A stretch of DNA of 64,000 bases. Origin: Purshia tridentata. Its lineage: Eukaryota > Streptophyta > Magnoliopsida > Rosales > Rosaceae. The stretch covers positions 1 to 64,000 of the forward strand of contig QANT01001012.1 in assembly GCA_003254885.1 (NCBI GenBank), written 5' to 3'. Position numbers and translations under genes: made by a program. Of the stretch, positions 24,032 through 36,856 are shown in pieces. The notes below the pieces were generated by a model. The model searched no databases. It was not told the DNA's origin and saw only the letters and a program-made list of their open reading frames with translations. Numbering within the stretch: the stretch's first letter is position 1; every line of letters starts with the position of its first letter.

Positions 24032-27000
24032 ATGTTTGTGAGAAAGCTTGTGGAGAAGGCTTCCAAGAAGGTTAGTGACATTCATTTTCTCTGTTTTTCT
24101 GCATTTCTTGCACATCGATCTCTCTGTTTCTTGTGAACACGATTCATTGTGAAAGAAACATCGATGGCTCTATTTTTTTTTGTTTTTGTTGATAATTTGC
24201 ATCGATTCTTGCATCGTCCGATCGCTATATGTAACTTTTAGTCCATGATTTGATTAGTTCATCTTCTTCTTCTGTGTTTTTCAAAAAAGAAAAAAGAAAA
24301 GGTGAAAAGCTAGTACTCTATTAAGTTTGTGATTAAGATAATAGTTAATGTCAGGGGGGTCTGCGAATAAAGTTGTTTATTATCATATATACGAAATCTA
24401 ATTCATTGAATCGTAGCAAATTAAGAAATTATATAATTAAGTTATGCAGTTTTTAATAACAATAATACTTTACAAATTAAAAGTTTTCTAACGTGCCATC
24501 AGTTGATATCAACTTTTTTAAGATTTATTTTGATGATTGTGATATTATTATAAAGGGGAAGAAATTTATTTCAGAATTTTTATCAGAAACACGTAATTAA
24601 GTTATTGGAGTTGGTTGATGCGTTGGCATTTGCTAGAAAAAGGATAGCAAGTAATCAATAAAATGTAGTATATAGAATGTGACATGATGGTATAGGTATC
24701 TGTTTGTTAGATGAGAATGTTCACTGACTTTTGTCTTGTATAATATATGGTACTTAGCCAATGCGTTACTTCATTCATTTAATATGATATATATGGACAC
24801 TAAAGTTTTAGGAAAGAACTCGTTTATTAGATGGATTAAAATGAAATATTTCAGACAATTTATAGAGTAATATATTTTTGTAATTACCACTAAATTTTAT
24901 TTTTTTGTGGAAAGTTTGGTATTAATTTAGTCTTTTGGGTTTGCTTGTCTTGATATCATTTCTCTTTTCTTTTTTTGACCCATTCATTTTACAAGGAGAT
25001 GAGACCCAACAAAGCTCAGCTAGCTTTTAATTGTTTTCTAGTACTCAAACGTAGGTCTCAAGTCTCAACTTTGATTGACCTCCTTTTAAACTTTTATTAA
25101 AGGCATTTTAATGTTTAAAACTCCCACTCCCATGCAAATAGCTGCCACGTACAACCCCTAAAGAAATAGACCCCATCTTATCCTCAATAGTTGATAACAT
25201 TAATTCATAGCAAGATTTTGACTGTCCTATCCTCTTAATTAAAAAAAGAATATAAAGGCAAGGGTTTAGGTTTTGGGTACCTAGTAAATTTACATCCAAT
25301 TTGGTAGGTGCATTCTATAAGCATTTACTACCATTTAAAATGTCTAGATGAAGCCAACGTACTGCCCCCTTTTCATCCTTTATTGTGTCTTCTCATGAAT
25401 ACCAAGTCACCGACCTCATTGTACAATTTTCATCTTGTTTGATTGGATTGGATGCCCATTTTAAAACGAAGCCCATTCTTTCTTTGCCACGTATTTTATT
25501 GCCGTTATGCATCAACGAATGTATGGGGAAGGTTAGGTGGAAAATAAATTTTTTTTTAATGTTATTAAAGGGATTTATAGTCAACTCATAGCAAGAAAAA
25601 GAAAGGAAAAGAATAATAATATATATATGGTAAAGACTAATGAGTAATGAGTTTACAGTCAAGCGTCCAACAGCTTAATTGAACATGACCATGTGATGGG
25701 CGGTGGATTATGTTTATTTATCCACATAGATTTGTGGGCCCATCATAATTCTAAAGTCTAAACTTGAGTTTACGTGTCATGTGATGGGCTGTGGTCTCTT
25801 ATCCGTTACGAACTCACGACCAAACATCGTCAATTACTCAATTTACTCTCCTGCTTCCACGGGCCCATTATAAAATATAAACGAGTTGTCACCGTTGGAT
25901 TTATAGACCTTTCCATGGTCAACCAGAGCCGGCTTTATTTTATTATTCTGGGTTACGAAGGTAGCTTAAGATTTTGCATTATTTTTTGTTAAATCTGTTT
26001 GTAGCCTGGTGGAAATGCTGATGGTCTCAAAGGTGGTGATATAGACCCGCGTGTAGTGTTCCATTATGGGATACCATCGGGGTCTAACACATTGGCTTAT
26101 GACTCCATTCAAAAAATACTTGCAGTTTCTACCAAGTGAGTCAATTTTTGTACCACAGCCTTATTAGTTTTTCATGTTAAGTCAGAATGTTAGTGTTCAT
26201 TGAATTTCATGTGAAGCTCATTTCTTTACCATTCTCAGGGATGGCCGAATCAAACTATTTGGCAAAGACAACACTCAAGCTCTGCTTGAGTCAAACAATG
26301 CAGTACCAAGCAAGTTTTTACAGGTTTTGTATAAGTTATAACATATGTTGATGTAACATGTTACTTTCTTCAATTTTCAGCCGTTTTGTTTTGGTTGTCA
26401 TGTTAGTGTAATGCAATGAGGCCCTTTTGTATGTCTTGAAATTCTTTGATAGACTGATAGTGATATTTTGTCTTCAGTTTATCGAGAACCAAGGCATCAT
26501 TTTAAATGTAAATTCCAAGAACCAGATTGAGGCAAGTTATTTCTGATTTTTATAAATTTCCAGTTCCGATGTTTGAACTTTAATCCCTGGCTATAATTCA
26601 TTTTACAAAGGAATATTGTTGTACACTTGTACATAGGTCTGGGACATAGAAAAGAACCTGTTGGCTCATGTGCATGCTTTTCAAGAAGATATTACCTCTT
26701 TCACGGTCATGCAACATAGTCTCTACATGTAAGTGCGTGCCAGCTTCCAATTGGGGATTAAATAGATATTTGTGGTTTATTCATTTCAAGTAAGTTTAAG
26801 CATTAGACAGCTATGTTGGCAGGTATGTTGGAGATTCTTCTGGTAATGTTTCAGTTTTGAAGCTTGAGCAAGAACCATGTCTTATAGTGCAAATGAAATA
26901 CACTATACCTCATTCAGCTTCTCATGGTCAGATGGATTTCTATTCAATTTTTATGCGCAGATAGATTCTGTCCTCTTCTTTTTCTTTTCAAAATTGGGGT

Positions 27001-29120
27001 AAGCGTTCTCTTTACTGTTCTGACTAGATTAATCATCTCATCAGGGAATCTAGCTGAAGTTCGCAGTGATAATGCTGTGATGCATATACTGCCTCAACCA
27101 ACAGCTGAAAGTAAGAGGTAGTCTCACCAAACCTTGCTGGCGTCTCTCTCTCTGGTCTTATTTCATGATTGGTGTACAAATCTTGGCCGTGTTTAATTAT
27201 TAAGTCATATGTTGCAATGCAGAGTTCTTATAATCTTTACAGATGGTCTCATAACATTATGGGAAATTCGAGAAAGCAAATCCATATTCACAGCGAGTGG
27301 AAATACAATGCAACCACTCCATAATGAAACAAAAAAGGTGACTTCCGCATGCTGGGCATGCCCTTTTGGAAGTAAAGTTGTTGTTGGGTACAGTAATGGA
27401 GAAATTTTCATCTGGAGTATTCCTTCAAACCCAATTCCATCAGAGTGTACCGCACAAAGTACTCCAGTATGTAAACTCAATCTTGGATATAAGTTGGACA
27501 AAATTCCTATAGCATCATTGAAATGGGCATATGCAGATGGGAAGGCAAGTCGGATATATGTTAGGGGTGCGTCTGACATCATCTCTTCAAATTTGTTGCA
27601 GGTATTTGGACATCAACATCATCTCTTCAATAACATACTCTCTTGTAATCACAATCTTTACTGAATGGAACTGTGAAAATTTGATTTTTGATGAGGCAGG
27701 TAGTCCTGTTGAATGAGTATACAGAAGGCCGCACTATTAAATTAGGACTTCAATTGCCTGAGCCTTGTATTGACATGGAGATCATTTCAAGTTTTAGTGA
27801 GCAAAGCAAACATAAACAAGATTGTTTTCTTTTGCTTGGTAATTCAGGACATCTTTATGCCTATGATGATTGTTCGATTGAAAAGTATCTTCTACAAAGC
27901 CAATCTAAGTCTCCGCCCTCATTACCAAAGGAGGTCATGGTGAAGATGCCATTTGTTGATTCAAGCATTACTGTAGCAAAGTTTATCCCAGATAACACCC
28001 ACATGTTAGGTTCTTCAGATGAGGTAATATGACGGTTAAGTTTTATATACCAAAGTACATTTTTTTATTATTAGCATTTTATTATTAATCTTTTAAGTTG
28101 GTGATATAGTACATTGATTACATATAGGACTGCCTTCTGCTGGCTAAAAACATTCCCTCTCTTCTTTCTTTTGAGACAAAACCAAGAGATGGAACTCACT
28201 TAAGTGCAGCCCGCTTTAGTGGATTTTCAAAGGTTAAAAATCTGTACATAACTGGACACAGTGATGGAGCTGTAAATTTTTGGGATCTGTCATGTCCTCT
28301 TTTGGTACCAATTATATCATTAAAGCAACAGGTAATATTTTAATCTCTAGTTTACTTTGACATCTTTTTTATTGAAGTGGACTACCTAGGCATTTTCTTG
28401 TTTTTCTTTACTTTTGTGCTTATTTGCTCTCCTCCCCTCCATTATCAAAAATCAAAATGCAGAGTGAGGATGATCTCTCTTTAAGTGGTATAGCACTAAC
28501 GGCGCTGTTTTTCGATGGGAACTCTCGGCTTCTTGTTTCTGGAGATCAGAGTGGAATGGTGAAGCACTATCTTTGATGAACTTGGTGAATTATGATCAAT
28601 TTCATTGCATTCAGGAAAATTTGTGCTGTTTTTAACATATATGTGATTTACAGGTTCGAATCTTTAGATTTAAGCCGGAACCATATGCCAATGCGAGCAG
28701 TTTCTTGTCTCTTCAAGGTATGATTAAGATTCCACAATCAGGCCATTGCCTTATAACTAGCAATATGCTTCACATTTTTACTGAAATGAAGTACATTATA
28801 ATGGCCTTTTTAATGACTTTCACATACTTTATGGCAGGAAGCACAAAGAAAGGAAACGATCACATCATCCAAAGTGTTAAACTAATGAAGGTTAATGGTT
28901 CTGTACTTTCCGTGAACATAAAACACAGCTCAAACTGTCTTGCTGTTGGGTCTAATCAAGGATATGTAAGCTTACTATCTAATACCTATTGTTTCCTTTC
29001 CCGATCTTTTGCTTTTTCCCTTAATTCATTGTCAATACCTTATCTTCTTCCCCTTCTATTCTTATCTTCTGTAACTCAATGTGTGCTTTGTGTTTTTCCC
29101 ATTGGAGGGTTCATTCTAGA

Positions 29121-29168
<48 letters not shown>

Positions 29169-29169
29169 N

Positions 29170-29222
<53 letters not shown>

Positions 29223-29366
29223 ACGTATGGTTTATTATCAAGTTTTATAGAGTTGTTACATAATTCTGATACATGTGAGCTGGTTTTCCTCACAGGTTTC
29301 AGTTATTGATATAGATGTAACTCAATGTGTGCTTTGTGTTTTTCCCATTGGAGGGTTCATTCTAGA

Positions 29367-29419
<53 letters not shown>

Positions 29420-32012
29420 ACGTATGGTTTATTATCAAGTTTTATAGAGTTGTTACATAATTCTGATACATGTGAGCTGGTTTTCCTCACAGGTTTCAGT
29501 TATTGATATAGAAGGGCCCACTATATTATATCAAAAACATATTGCAAGTGAAATTTCTACTGGCATCATCTCTCTGCAGTTTCAAACATGCAGTTTTCAT
29601 GGTTTTGACAAGAATGTCTTAGCAGTTGCAACAGAGGATTCGTCTGTTTTGGCTCTTGATAGTGATAATGGAAACACAATGAGCACTAATATGGTTCATC
29701 CCAAGAAACCCACTAGAGCACTTTTCATGCAGATCTTGGGTAAGTTCCCCATCAATTAAACTACTCACTTTAAGGATGAAGTTATGAGATTTTAACAACA
29801 TTGAAGCATCTCACAGAAAGTCAATTTCTTTTATGCTATACAGATGGGCAGGATACATTACTACTGCTATGTTCAGAAAAGGCTGCATATATATATTCCT
29901 TCACACACATCATGCAGGTAATTACTACTTTAGTTTATGTAGGCACAATGAATTGTAGAATAACACTATCTGATTCTATCATTTTGTTTTTGTTTCTTTC
30001 ATCTCAGGGAGTTAAGAAAGTAATCTACAAGAAGAAATTCCAATCATCTTGTTGCTGGGCATCGACATTCTACACCTCCTCCGATGTTGGCCTTATACTC
30101 CTTTTTACAAATGGAAAAATTGAGATAAGGTGTGAATTTTATTAGTCTATTTTCGAATTTTTCATAAGTAAATTAGATGTGTAATACTGATACATCATTC
30201 TCAATTTTATTCTTCTTAGTTCTTAGTTTGTGATATATGTGTGTTTAAGTTTAATACTTTAAATTTTTGATTGTAAGTGATAAAATGCACTAAATGACCC
30301 TAAAAACCTGTTTATGAAATGTTAGGTCTTTGCCAGAGTTATCCTTAATAAAGGAGACTTCAGTTAGGGGCTTCGCATACACCACTTCAAAACCAAATTC
30401 ATCAGTTGACATTTCGATATGCTCTTCGTGTGAAGGAGAACTTATTATGGTATAACAGTGTAATTTAACCTTTAAATATCATTAAGGGACGAGTTAGAGA
30501 AATCTTCATCATTTGCTCTTCTTCATCCGTGCACAGGTGAACGGTGATCAGGAAATCTTTTTCTTCTCTCTTTCACTCCAAAAGAAAAGCTTTAGGTATA
30601 TACCATATACATATCCTTGAAAGTTTCTTTGAAGTAAATCGTTCCTATGAGAATGGAAATTTATTCTAGGCCTTAATTTCTTATCTTTTTCTTTCCTCAT
30701 ACAAGGCTTTTAGACTCTTTCAACTTGACCTACCAGAAGGATCTAATAGTTTCACAAGAAGAGCTTGTCCCTGGGCGACTCATTCAAAAGGAAAAGAAAA
30801 AGGTAGGGCGGATAAAGATACCATGCAAATTCTGCCTACAATTTATATGTAATGGAATGAAAGTTTAAAATATTTTCTTTTCTTGCTAGGGTATATTTAG
30901 CTCTGTTATTAAAGATATTGTGGGAAGTAAACCCAAGAGTGTCCCTGAGATGGAAACTGAAGATACTAAAGAAAGTATCGAAGAACTTTCGAAGATCTTT
31001 TCAACTGCCAACTTCCATTTTGATGCTGAGAATACAGATAACCGGGGGATGGATGAGGAAGATTTTCAGTTAGACATAGGTATGTGCATATGACTGATAT
31101 TCTAAGTGATAACATGACTATTCTAAGTGAATCATCTGTCCTTTCAAGAAATTTATTAATCATTATAATCTGAATGACATTTTGAGCTGAGCCAATTTCT
31201 CATATGAAACTTTTCCCTTGAAGATGACATCGACATCGACATCCCTGAAGAAAAGCCTAAAGAGCAGAATATGTTGGCAGCTCTTAATAAGGAAAAATTG
31301 GCAAGCAAATTCATGGCCTTTAAAGGTCAGTAAAACACGTAGATGGCATGAATTCATCAATGAGATTTTCCGAAGCAGTTTCTTACCTGATTAAACTTAA
31401 AAATTTACAGGTAAAGTAATGAAGCAGATGAAGGCCAAGAATGACAAAAACCCCACTAAAGAAGAACAACGGGACGAGAAGGTTGGCGCAGTTGATGACA
31501 TTAAGAAGAGATATGGATTTTCCACGTCTAGCGTAAACAAACATCACTATACATATATCCATCTTTTGATATGTTTAGCTCATATGCCTCAATATTATTT
31601 GTTAGATAGCCATGGATGTCTCTCAGTTAAAGAATGTTTTGCTTATCACAGTAATAGGCCATTCAAGTGCATCATTCGTTTGTCTTTGGCTGCAGGAATC
31701 AAATGTTGCTAAAATAGCACATAACAAGCTGCAGGAGAACACGACAAAGTTGCAGGTACCCATAATTCTTTATGTAATCCCAAGATTATCACCAAGTTCA
31801 GTCTTTGAGTCTGTGTCAGAAAAACCCTGCAGATGAAATTATGTTCTGTCAGACTGGTACTTATTCTTTTTTGCATAATTTTTTTACAATGTTTTTGGTG
31901 AAATGGGCAGGGGATCAACCTGAGGGCTACAGAGATGCAAGACACAGCTCAATCATTCTCATCCTTGGCAAAAGAAGTGCTGCGAACTGAACAGGATAGA
32001 CGAAGCTCATAA
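24032..32012 (+). CDS. tomosyn / Lgl-like WD40 protein with C-terminal R-SNARE motif
   Basis: Plant tomosyn-type (TYN) protein, expected to bind syntaxins and regulate vesicle fusion at the plasma membrane. I placed 24 exons: 24032-24070, 26005-26135, 26239-26323, 26478-26531, 26637-26728, 26823-26926, 27045-27117, 27223-27601, 27700-28023, 28128-28331, 28463-28558, 28654-28717, 28838-28965, 29493-29739, 29844-29917, 30008-30129, 30326-30449, 30537-30595, 30706-30802, 30890-31079, 31224-31325, 31411-31532, 31696-31755 and 31911-32012. They sum to 3072 bases (1023 residues). The N-terminal part has WD40-type blades (VVFHYGIPSGSNTLAYD, NQIEVWDIEKN, GHSDGAVNFWDL). The last three exons encode an R-SNARE helix, with Arg at about 995 aligning to the VAMP zero-layer Arg, and no membrane anchor follows, as in tomosyn. 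Intron 1 is 1.9 kb. Intron 4 uses a GC donor. Intron 13 carries a duplicated acceptor region. Confidence 0.9.
29071..29512. repeat. tandem duplication across an intron/exon boundary, with (CT)n
   Basis: Copy 1 (29071-29315) and copy 2 (29316-29512) both run from GTAACTCAATGTGTGCTTTG through a (CT)n tract to the acceptor CCTCACAG and the first 19 bases of exon 14. They are nearly identical outside the CT tract. Copy 1 contains the only N in this part of the window (29169). Only the copy 2 acceptor leads into the conserved coding exon. Confidence 0.92.
29132..29218. repeat. (CT)n microsatellite containing an N
   Basis: Long CT dinucleotide run in intron 13 of the tomosyn gene, broken by one unresolved base at 29169. 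A shorter CT run at about 29370-29416 sits in the second copy of the local duplication. Confidence 0.95.
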
Positions 32013-32741
32013 TCCCTAAGAGCTTTTGTCCTTCCAATCGAATCAAAAACATATTGTTATTACTCATTTTATTTGTTTTAACTTTCTTTAATTCTGGCAA
32101 AAAAAAAAAAAACTTTCTTTAATTCTTTTGCATATATTTGTAAAGAAAAAAAAGGGATCTTTGCATTTTTTGTCGCAAAAACTGCAGTGCCTTACACAGG
32201 CTTTTTTTTTTGGGTTGAGAGAGTGTTTTGTTTTAGTGTTGGGAAGATACCTAAAGAATTTTTTAATTGTGAATGCTACATGAGTGGAATTTTTTTCTCA
32301 ATCTCTCAATTTTTTGCCCTCCCGTTTTCCTTTGGTAATAAAAAATTGACATGATGCCAAGATGAGCATACCTAAAGATCCGAGAAAAAGCATAAAAAAG
32401 ATGACAATAAGTTCTTTTGTTCATGAGTCATGACTGTCATCAATTGGTTGGCTGCAAAGACCAGAATGCTTATTTAAGTGTTAGGTATATATCATTTTGT
32501 AATGTCAGGAATCCAGCAACATAAAAAAAGAAAATAAGAAAATCATGCCGAAACTCATAAAAGAGAAATACACCCTCTATGGTATACCGTATATCTAGTT
32601 TGATAATGCCTATTCCAAGCCTATTGAGTACATTTAAGCTCCTTCAAGTCTTCAAGTAACTATGACCAGTTGATAAAACATTGTAAACTTTCAATAGAGG
32701 TGGAAACAAGAAGGACCTAGTGAATAGGGATTGTCCAACAT

Positions 32742-34245
32742 CTATTTTTTGCTCAATGAGTCTACCAACTGAGAGTATATCTGTTCTATAACAGCATCCC
32801 TGTTACTTGGGTTCAGTGTAAAAATGGTTGCACCTGGATGATTCTTCAACCTTGCAACTGCAGAAAATTAGACACCCAAGTCACTTACACATTCAGCACA
32901 GAAACCAGGATGGGACATTTTCACTCACAACTCCAACTCTATACAATAAGAACAAAAACTCACCCAAAAAAAAAAAACCAAAAGATTTCCCCCTAAATTT
33001 ACTAGGAATCAAACATATATATGAATCGTGATTATAATGATCAAAATTAGAGCAATTGGATATCCTAAAAACGGCACAAGGATTTGCATGCATGTAGACA
33101 ATAAAGCAGATGAGTGAATTGAGTAGTGTGGCAAGTCAAATAATCAAAAGATTATAACGGGAAAGAATGGAATGCGTGAGGAAAATGTACCTCCAGGTAT
33201 ATCGCGGCCAAATTTTGGAATTGGGACAGAGGCCAAAATTGGGATATTAGATTCCAAAACTTTTAGAACAGCAGGGAAGAAAGAGGAACTGAGCAACTCC
33301 ATCTTGCCAACTTCATCAATGATGAATAGATCAGCATCTTCTCTTACCTGATAAGAAATTTCATTCCTTCAACCTTAAAAGAATCACTTTTAAAATCGAA
33401 AAAGTATCTGAATATCAACTAGTCTCTAGATTGACATGATGCTCGAAAATAAAATGAGAGTCTAACCCAGAAACCACGTCACAAAATTCCATACACGAGA
33501 AGTCCAAAAATTTAACTAAATTGTGCAGAGGGGTGGTAGGTCTTGAACAATAAGCAGTGGAAAAACCAACCCACCTGTAATTCAGGCAGTGCCAGAGACT
33601 CAAATGATGCAACATCTACTTTGTACTTCCCCACAGTAGGCCATCTGAGAGACTCTGGGCTGACAATGACAAAAGATGCTGTAGGCTTTAGCTTAATTTG
33701 GCTTAACAATGGAAATGGAGATTAATGAACTGTCTAAGCATGCAACAAAGATTAAAGATTGCATTGAATGAAGAGGAAAGGAGGCAAAAACACCTGGAAA
33801 TGGTTGAGGAGGCTAAGGGAGCTGTGCGGCCGTCTAATGTGACCACTTGGAACCCAGTTCTCTCACTTCCTTGCCTAACCTCACCTATAAAGGCAAAGCA
33901 ATCACATAACAAATTATATCCTATCTATGTGTATGTAAATATGGAAAAGTGAAATTGAGATAGAGAGAGAGAGAGAGAGAGAGCATTACTAGTGTAGAAA
34001 CCCTGAATCTTGAGGTTAGGGTTTGAAGCCTTTAGGCTCTCAAAGACTCTCATTATCAGAGTGCTTTTACCCACACCCTGCAAGCACAAGCAGCAACAAC
34101 CAAAAAGTTGAGCAAGCATTGAATAAAGAGCAATATGAGCTCTGAAAAAAAGACTGGAAATTAATAAAAGATATGAGAGAGAAAGAGATTGATCGAAACT
34201 TACAGGAGGTCCCGTCACCAGCAAGCATTTCCCGGGACCAGCCAT
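32742..34245 (-). CDS. THEP1-type nucleoside-triphosphatase (P-loop NTPase)
   Basis: Homologue of THEP1, the cancer-related nucleoside-triphosphatase family found from archaea to humans, which hydrolyses NTPs; its plant role is unclear. Six minus-strand exons: 34204-34245, 33990-34077, 33794-33884, 33575-33659, 33191-33347 and 32742-32857, giving 192 residues, normal for the family. The Walker A motif GPPGVGKST (residues 12-20) is split by intron 1 between P14 and G15. Walker B reads LFIIDEVGKMEL, with the acidic pair at 113-114. Other family landmarks are the segment after GFYTSEVRQG and the P-rich ILASVPIPKFGRDIPG. The start is the only ATG before the P-loop. A broken copy lies in the right half of the duplication, so this gene is the working one. 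Intron 2 holds a (GA)n tract near 33960-33983. Confidence 0.9.
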
Positions 34246-35734
34246 CGCTCTCGCTCTCGTTTCTGCCCAGCTCGGTCAGCCAACACGCCAAAAACTAGAC
34301 GAACCTATGTATGTAGTTGAAGACGTATAGGCTATAGCTAATAGATTATCAACACACGACATGTCGTTTTGAAAGATAGGCTACGCGCTTATTCTTCTCT
34401 GCTTGGGATCAACATGTTGGGAGTCAATAAACTAAACTTTTTTATTTTTGGCTTTTATTTGGAACACGTTATACTGCTAATTATTACATATCAACGATCT
34501 GGATTGAAGCACTCATTTTTTTATTCAAATCTAAATGAGCAAGATTTATTTTATATTTTTTACCCCTTTAGATGATCTTACATGAAGTAACATAGACAAA
34601 CTTAATCTAACTTTTTGTGCATAACTAGAAAGATGATGAAAATAAAAGAAGTTGCACAAAAACCCTGCAACCGAGTTCCAAATATCATTCACTCTTGAAC
34701 ACCTAAAATTAGCTAAGAGAACCATTTTTTCTTTGGTATATTATTCATCTCGTATAAGCTGGGGAACTACAAATGAAACTCCCCCATCATTATTTACAAA
34801 TTGAACCAAACCATATATTATAAGGACATCCTAATATTATTAGAATACTCGTTAAACTTAGAATTTGGGAAGTCCTAGATACGAACACAAATTGCAATTG
34901 CCCATTGCCATGTATATTAGAAAATGCAACATATACACTTTTCAGAGAAGGCATGCAGTGCAAAGTAGTTCGAAGATATAAACTGAGAGCTTCCAATCCC
35001 CAACTGAAAAAGCTCCGAAACCAAACTAGCATAATTCCACACCAAGTTCATAAAAAGTGGGATAGACTGAGAGAGAGTACGTTTGACCCACTTCATTCAT
35101 TCACTTGTATCTCATCGCAACCAAACAGATAAACAGTTGACCCTCCTGGCATTCCAAAATTCTGACACAATTCTCATGCAACCTGATATACTGAGAATCG
35201 CAACCCAATTGTGACGTCAAACACAACCCCCGGGGTGAAGTCAAACCACACCCATCACATAAAACAAAAAGATGGAACAAAAACCATTCCTACTCCCCAG
35301 TCATCGGAAAAGGTCAGACTAGTTTTTTCTTTTTCAAACCAATCAATCAAAAGTTCAAAACCCACTATATCATAGTGAAATATACTAATTTTGTATACCC
35401 AAACTCAAGTGTGCTCAAACCCAAAATCAAACTCACACATTTAAGCAAAACAATTAAGCAAACTGAAATTCATTGAACATAAAACGGATCATTTAAGTAC
35501 AGAATGATATGGGAATTACAGGAACTAGATGAGACCCTGAAACTTAATCCCCTTGAGTTTTTTTTTTTTGTTTTCCTACTCTATCCTAAACAAAAGTAGC
35601 TATTTATCCATCCATCATTATGAGAATAAGAGCTTAAAATCACAAAATGCAGTTCTGTGTCAATTCATTGCTAAGCAACCCTACACAAATTGCTTCAACG
35701 CCTCCAATTCCAATTCCAATTCCACTTCCCTTCT
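34246..35734. other. spacer between THEP1-type gene and HMGB
   Basis: Shared leader/promoter side of the THEP1-type gene and 3' flank of HMGB. No coding frame with conserved content. The part from about 34955 onward is repeated at about 43250-44029 in the right copy. Confidence 0.6.
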
Positions 35735-36856
35735 TTACTCATCATCATCTTCATCCTGTTCAAAAACCACAAACAAACCATCAATCAATTTATTCACATA
35801 CTTGCAATGAAGCACAAAAGCAAAGTTCAATTAATTCAAAGTGGTAATTAGGGACTACCTCGCCGCTCTCGTCGTCATCTTCATCCACATCATTCACTTC
35901 GGACTTTGACTTGTCAGACTCTTCTTCATCTGCTCCATTACCTCCCTCAGCCTAATTATTTTACAGAGACCACCAATTCTCAGATAAATTCCTCAAAATA
36001 ATTAAAAACTGAAAGCAAAAATTGAAACAAGATGGCTGAGACTCACTATTCTCTTGTTGTAAGCCTGCATGGTCTTGTTGTACTCAGTCTTCCTCTTCTC
36101 AGCCTTGGCTACAAAAGGAGCTTTCTCCTGAATAATTTATGGACAAAACCAAATTATCAATATTCTAATACAAAATATATTCCAGAAATTAATAGATCAA
36201 TTAAAAAATAAATAGGTCTAAACACTCACAGCTTCGGTCAACGATTTCCATTTATCACCTCCAGCTTTACCGACCTGCTCAAATTCATGAAATCAACCAA
36301 AACAAATTACATGCATATTTTTGTGATTATAAATGTAGTAAAAAAATCCTTGTAAAGAGAAATTAAGCGCGTAGATCTGAGAGGATAAATTAACTTACAG
36401 CAGCAACAGATTTGTTGTTTGGATGCTCCTTCTTATACTTTTCTCTGAACTCCTCCCTTCATAAACAAAAACAAAACGAAAATTAGATAAAAAGAGAAAA
36501 ACGTACAAAGAGACGGATCTGAAACTTTGAGAGAGAAGGTACAAAGCGCGTTGACCGTACATGAAAACGAAGAAGGCACTTGCAGGCCTCTTTGGCTTGT
36601 TTGGATCCTTTCCGGCCTTCTTAGCTGGCTTCTTGCTCGCTCCAGCACTCTTGGTCTTTAGCCTTACAAATTCAACAAACAAGGAAAATTCAAAACACAA
36701 ACACAAAGCACCAACACGTATTGAAGATCTCTGATCTAATCGCTACAATCGGACCATATTCTTCTCAAAACGCAAACGAAAACCGTAATGAGAAGCAGAA
36801 ACTCACTTAGTATCGTTCCTCTTGGGCGCAGCAGCTCTGGTTTTCGCACCCTTCAT
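35735..36856 (-). CDS. HMGB chromatin protein, copy A
   Basis: Small high-mobility-group B protein that bends DNA and binds chromatin in the nucleus. Seven exons: 36807-36856, 36561-36662, 36399-36456, 36230-36274, 36047-36127, 35859-35951 and 35735-35755, giving 149 residues. It has a basic Lys/Ala-rich N-terminus, one HMG box (about 36-110, with NKPKRPASAFFVFMEEFR and VGKAGGDKWKSLTEAEK) and an acidic tail (DEDDDESGEDEDDDE). This is the architecture of plant HMGB1/2/3-type proteins. The last exon has only 21 bases and encodes DEDDDE plus the stop. Copy B at 44030-45137 shares the same exon lengths throughout. A telo-box-like TTAGGGTTTTCG lies in the upstream flank near 36961-36972 (plus-strand reading). 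Confidence 0.94.

Noticed and set aside
29079-29309. Leu-Ser repeat proteins predicted across the (CT)n tract
   Set aside because: Translation of a dinucleotide microsatellite inside an intron; not a gene.
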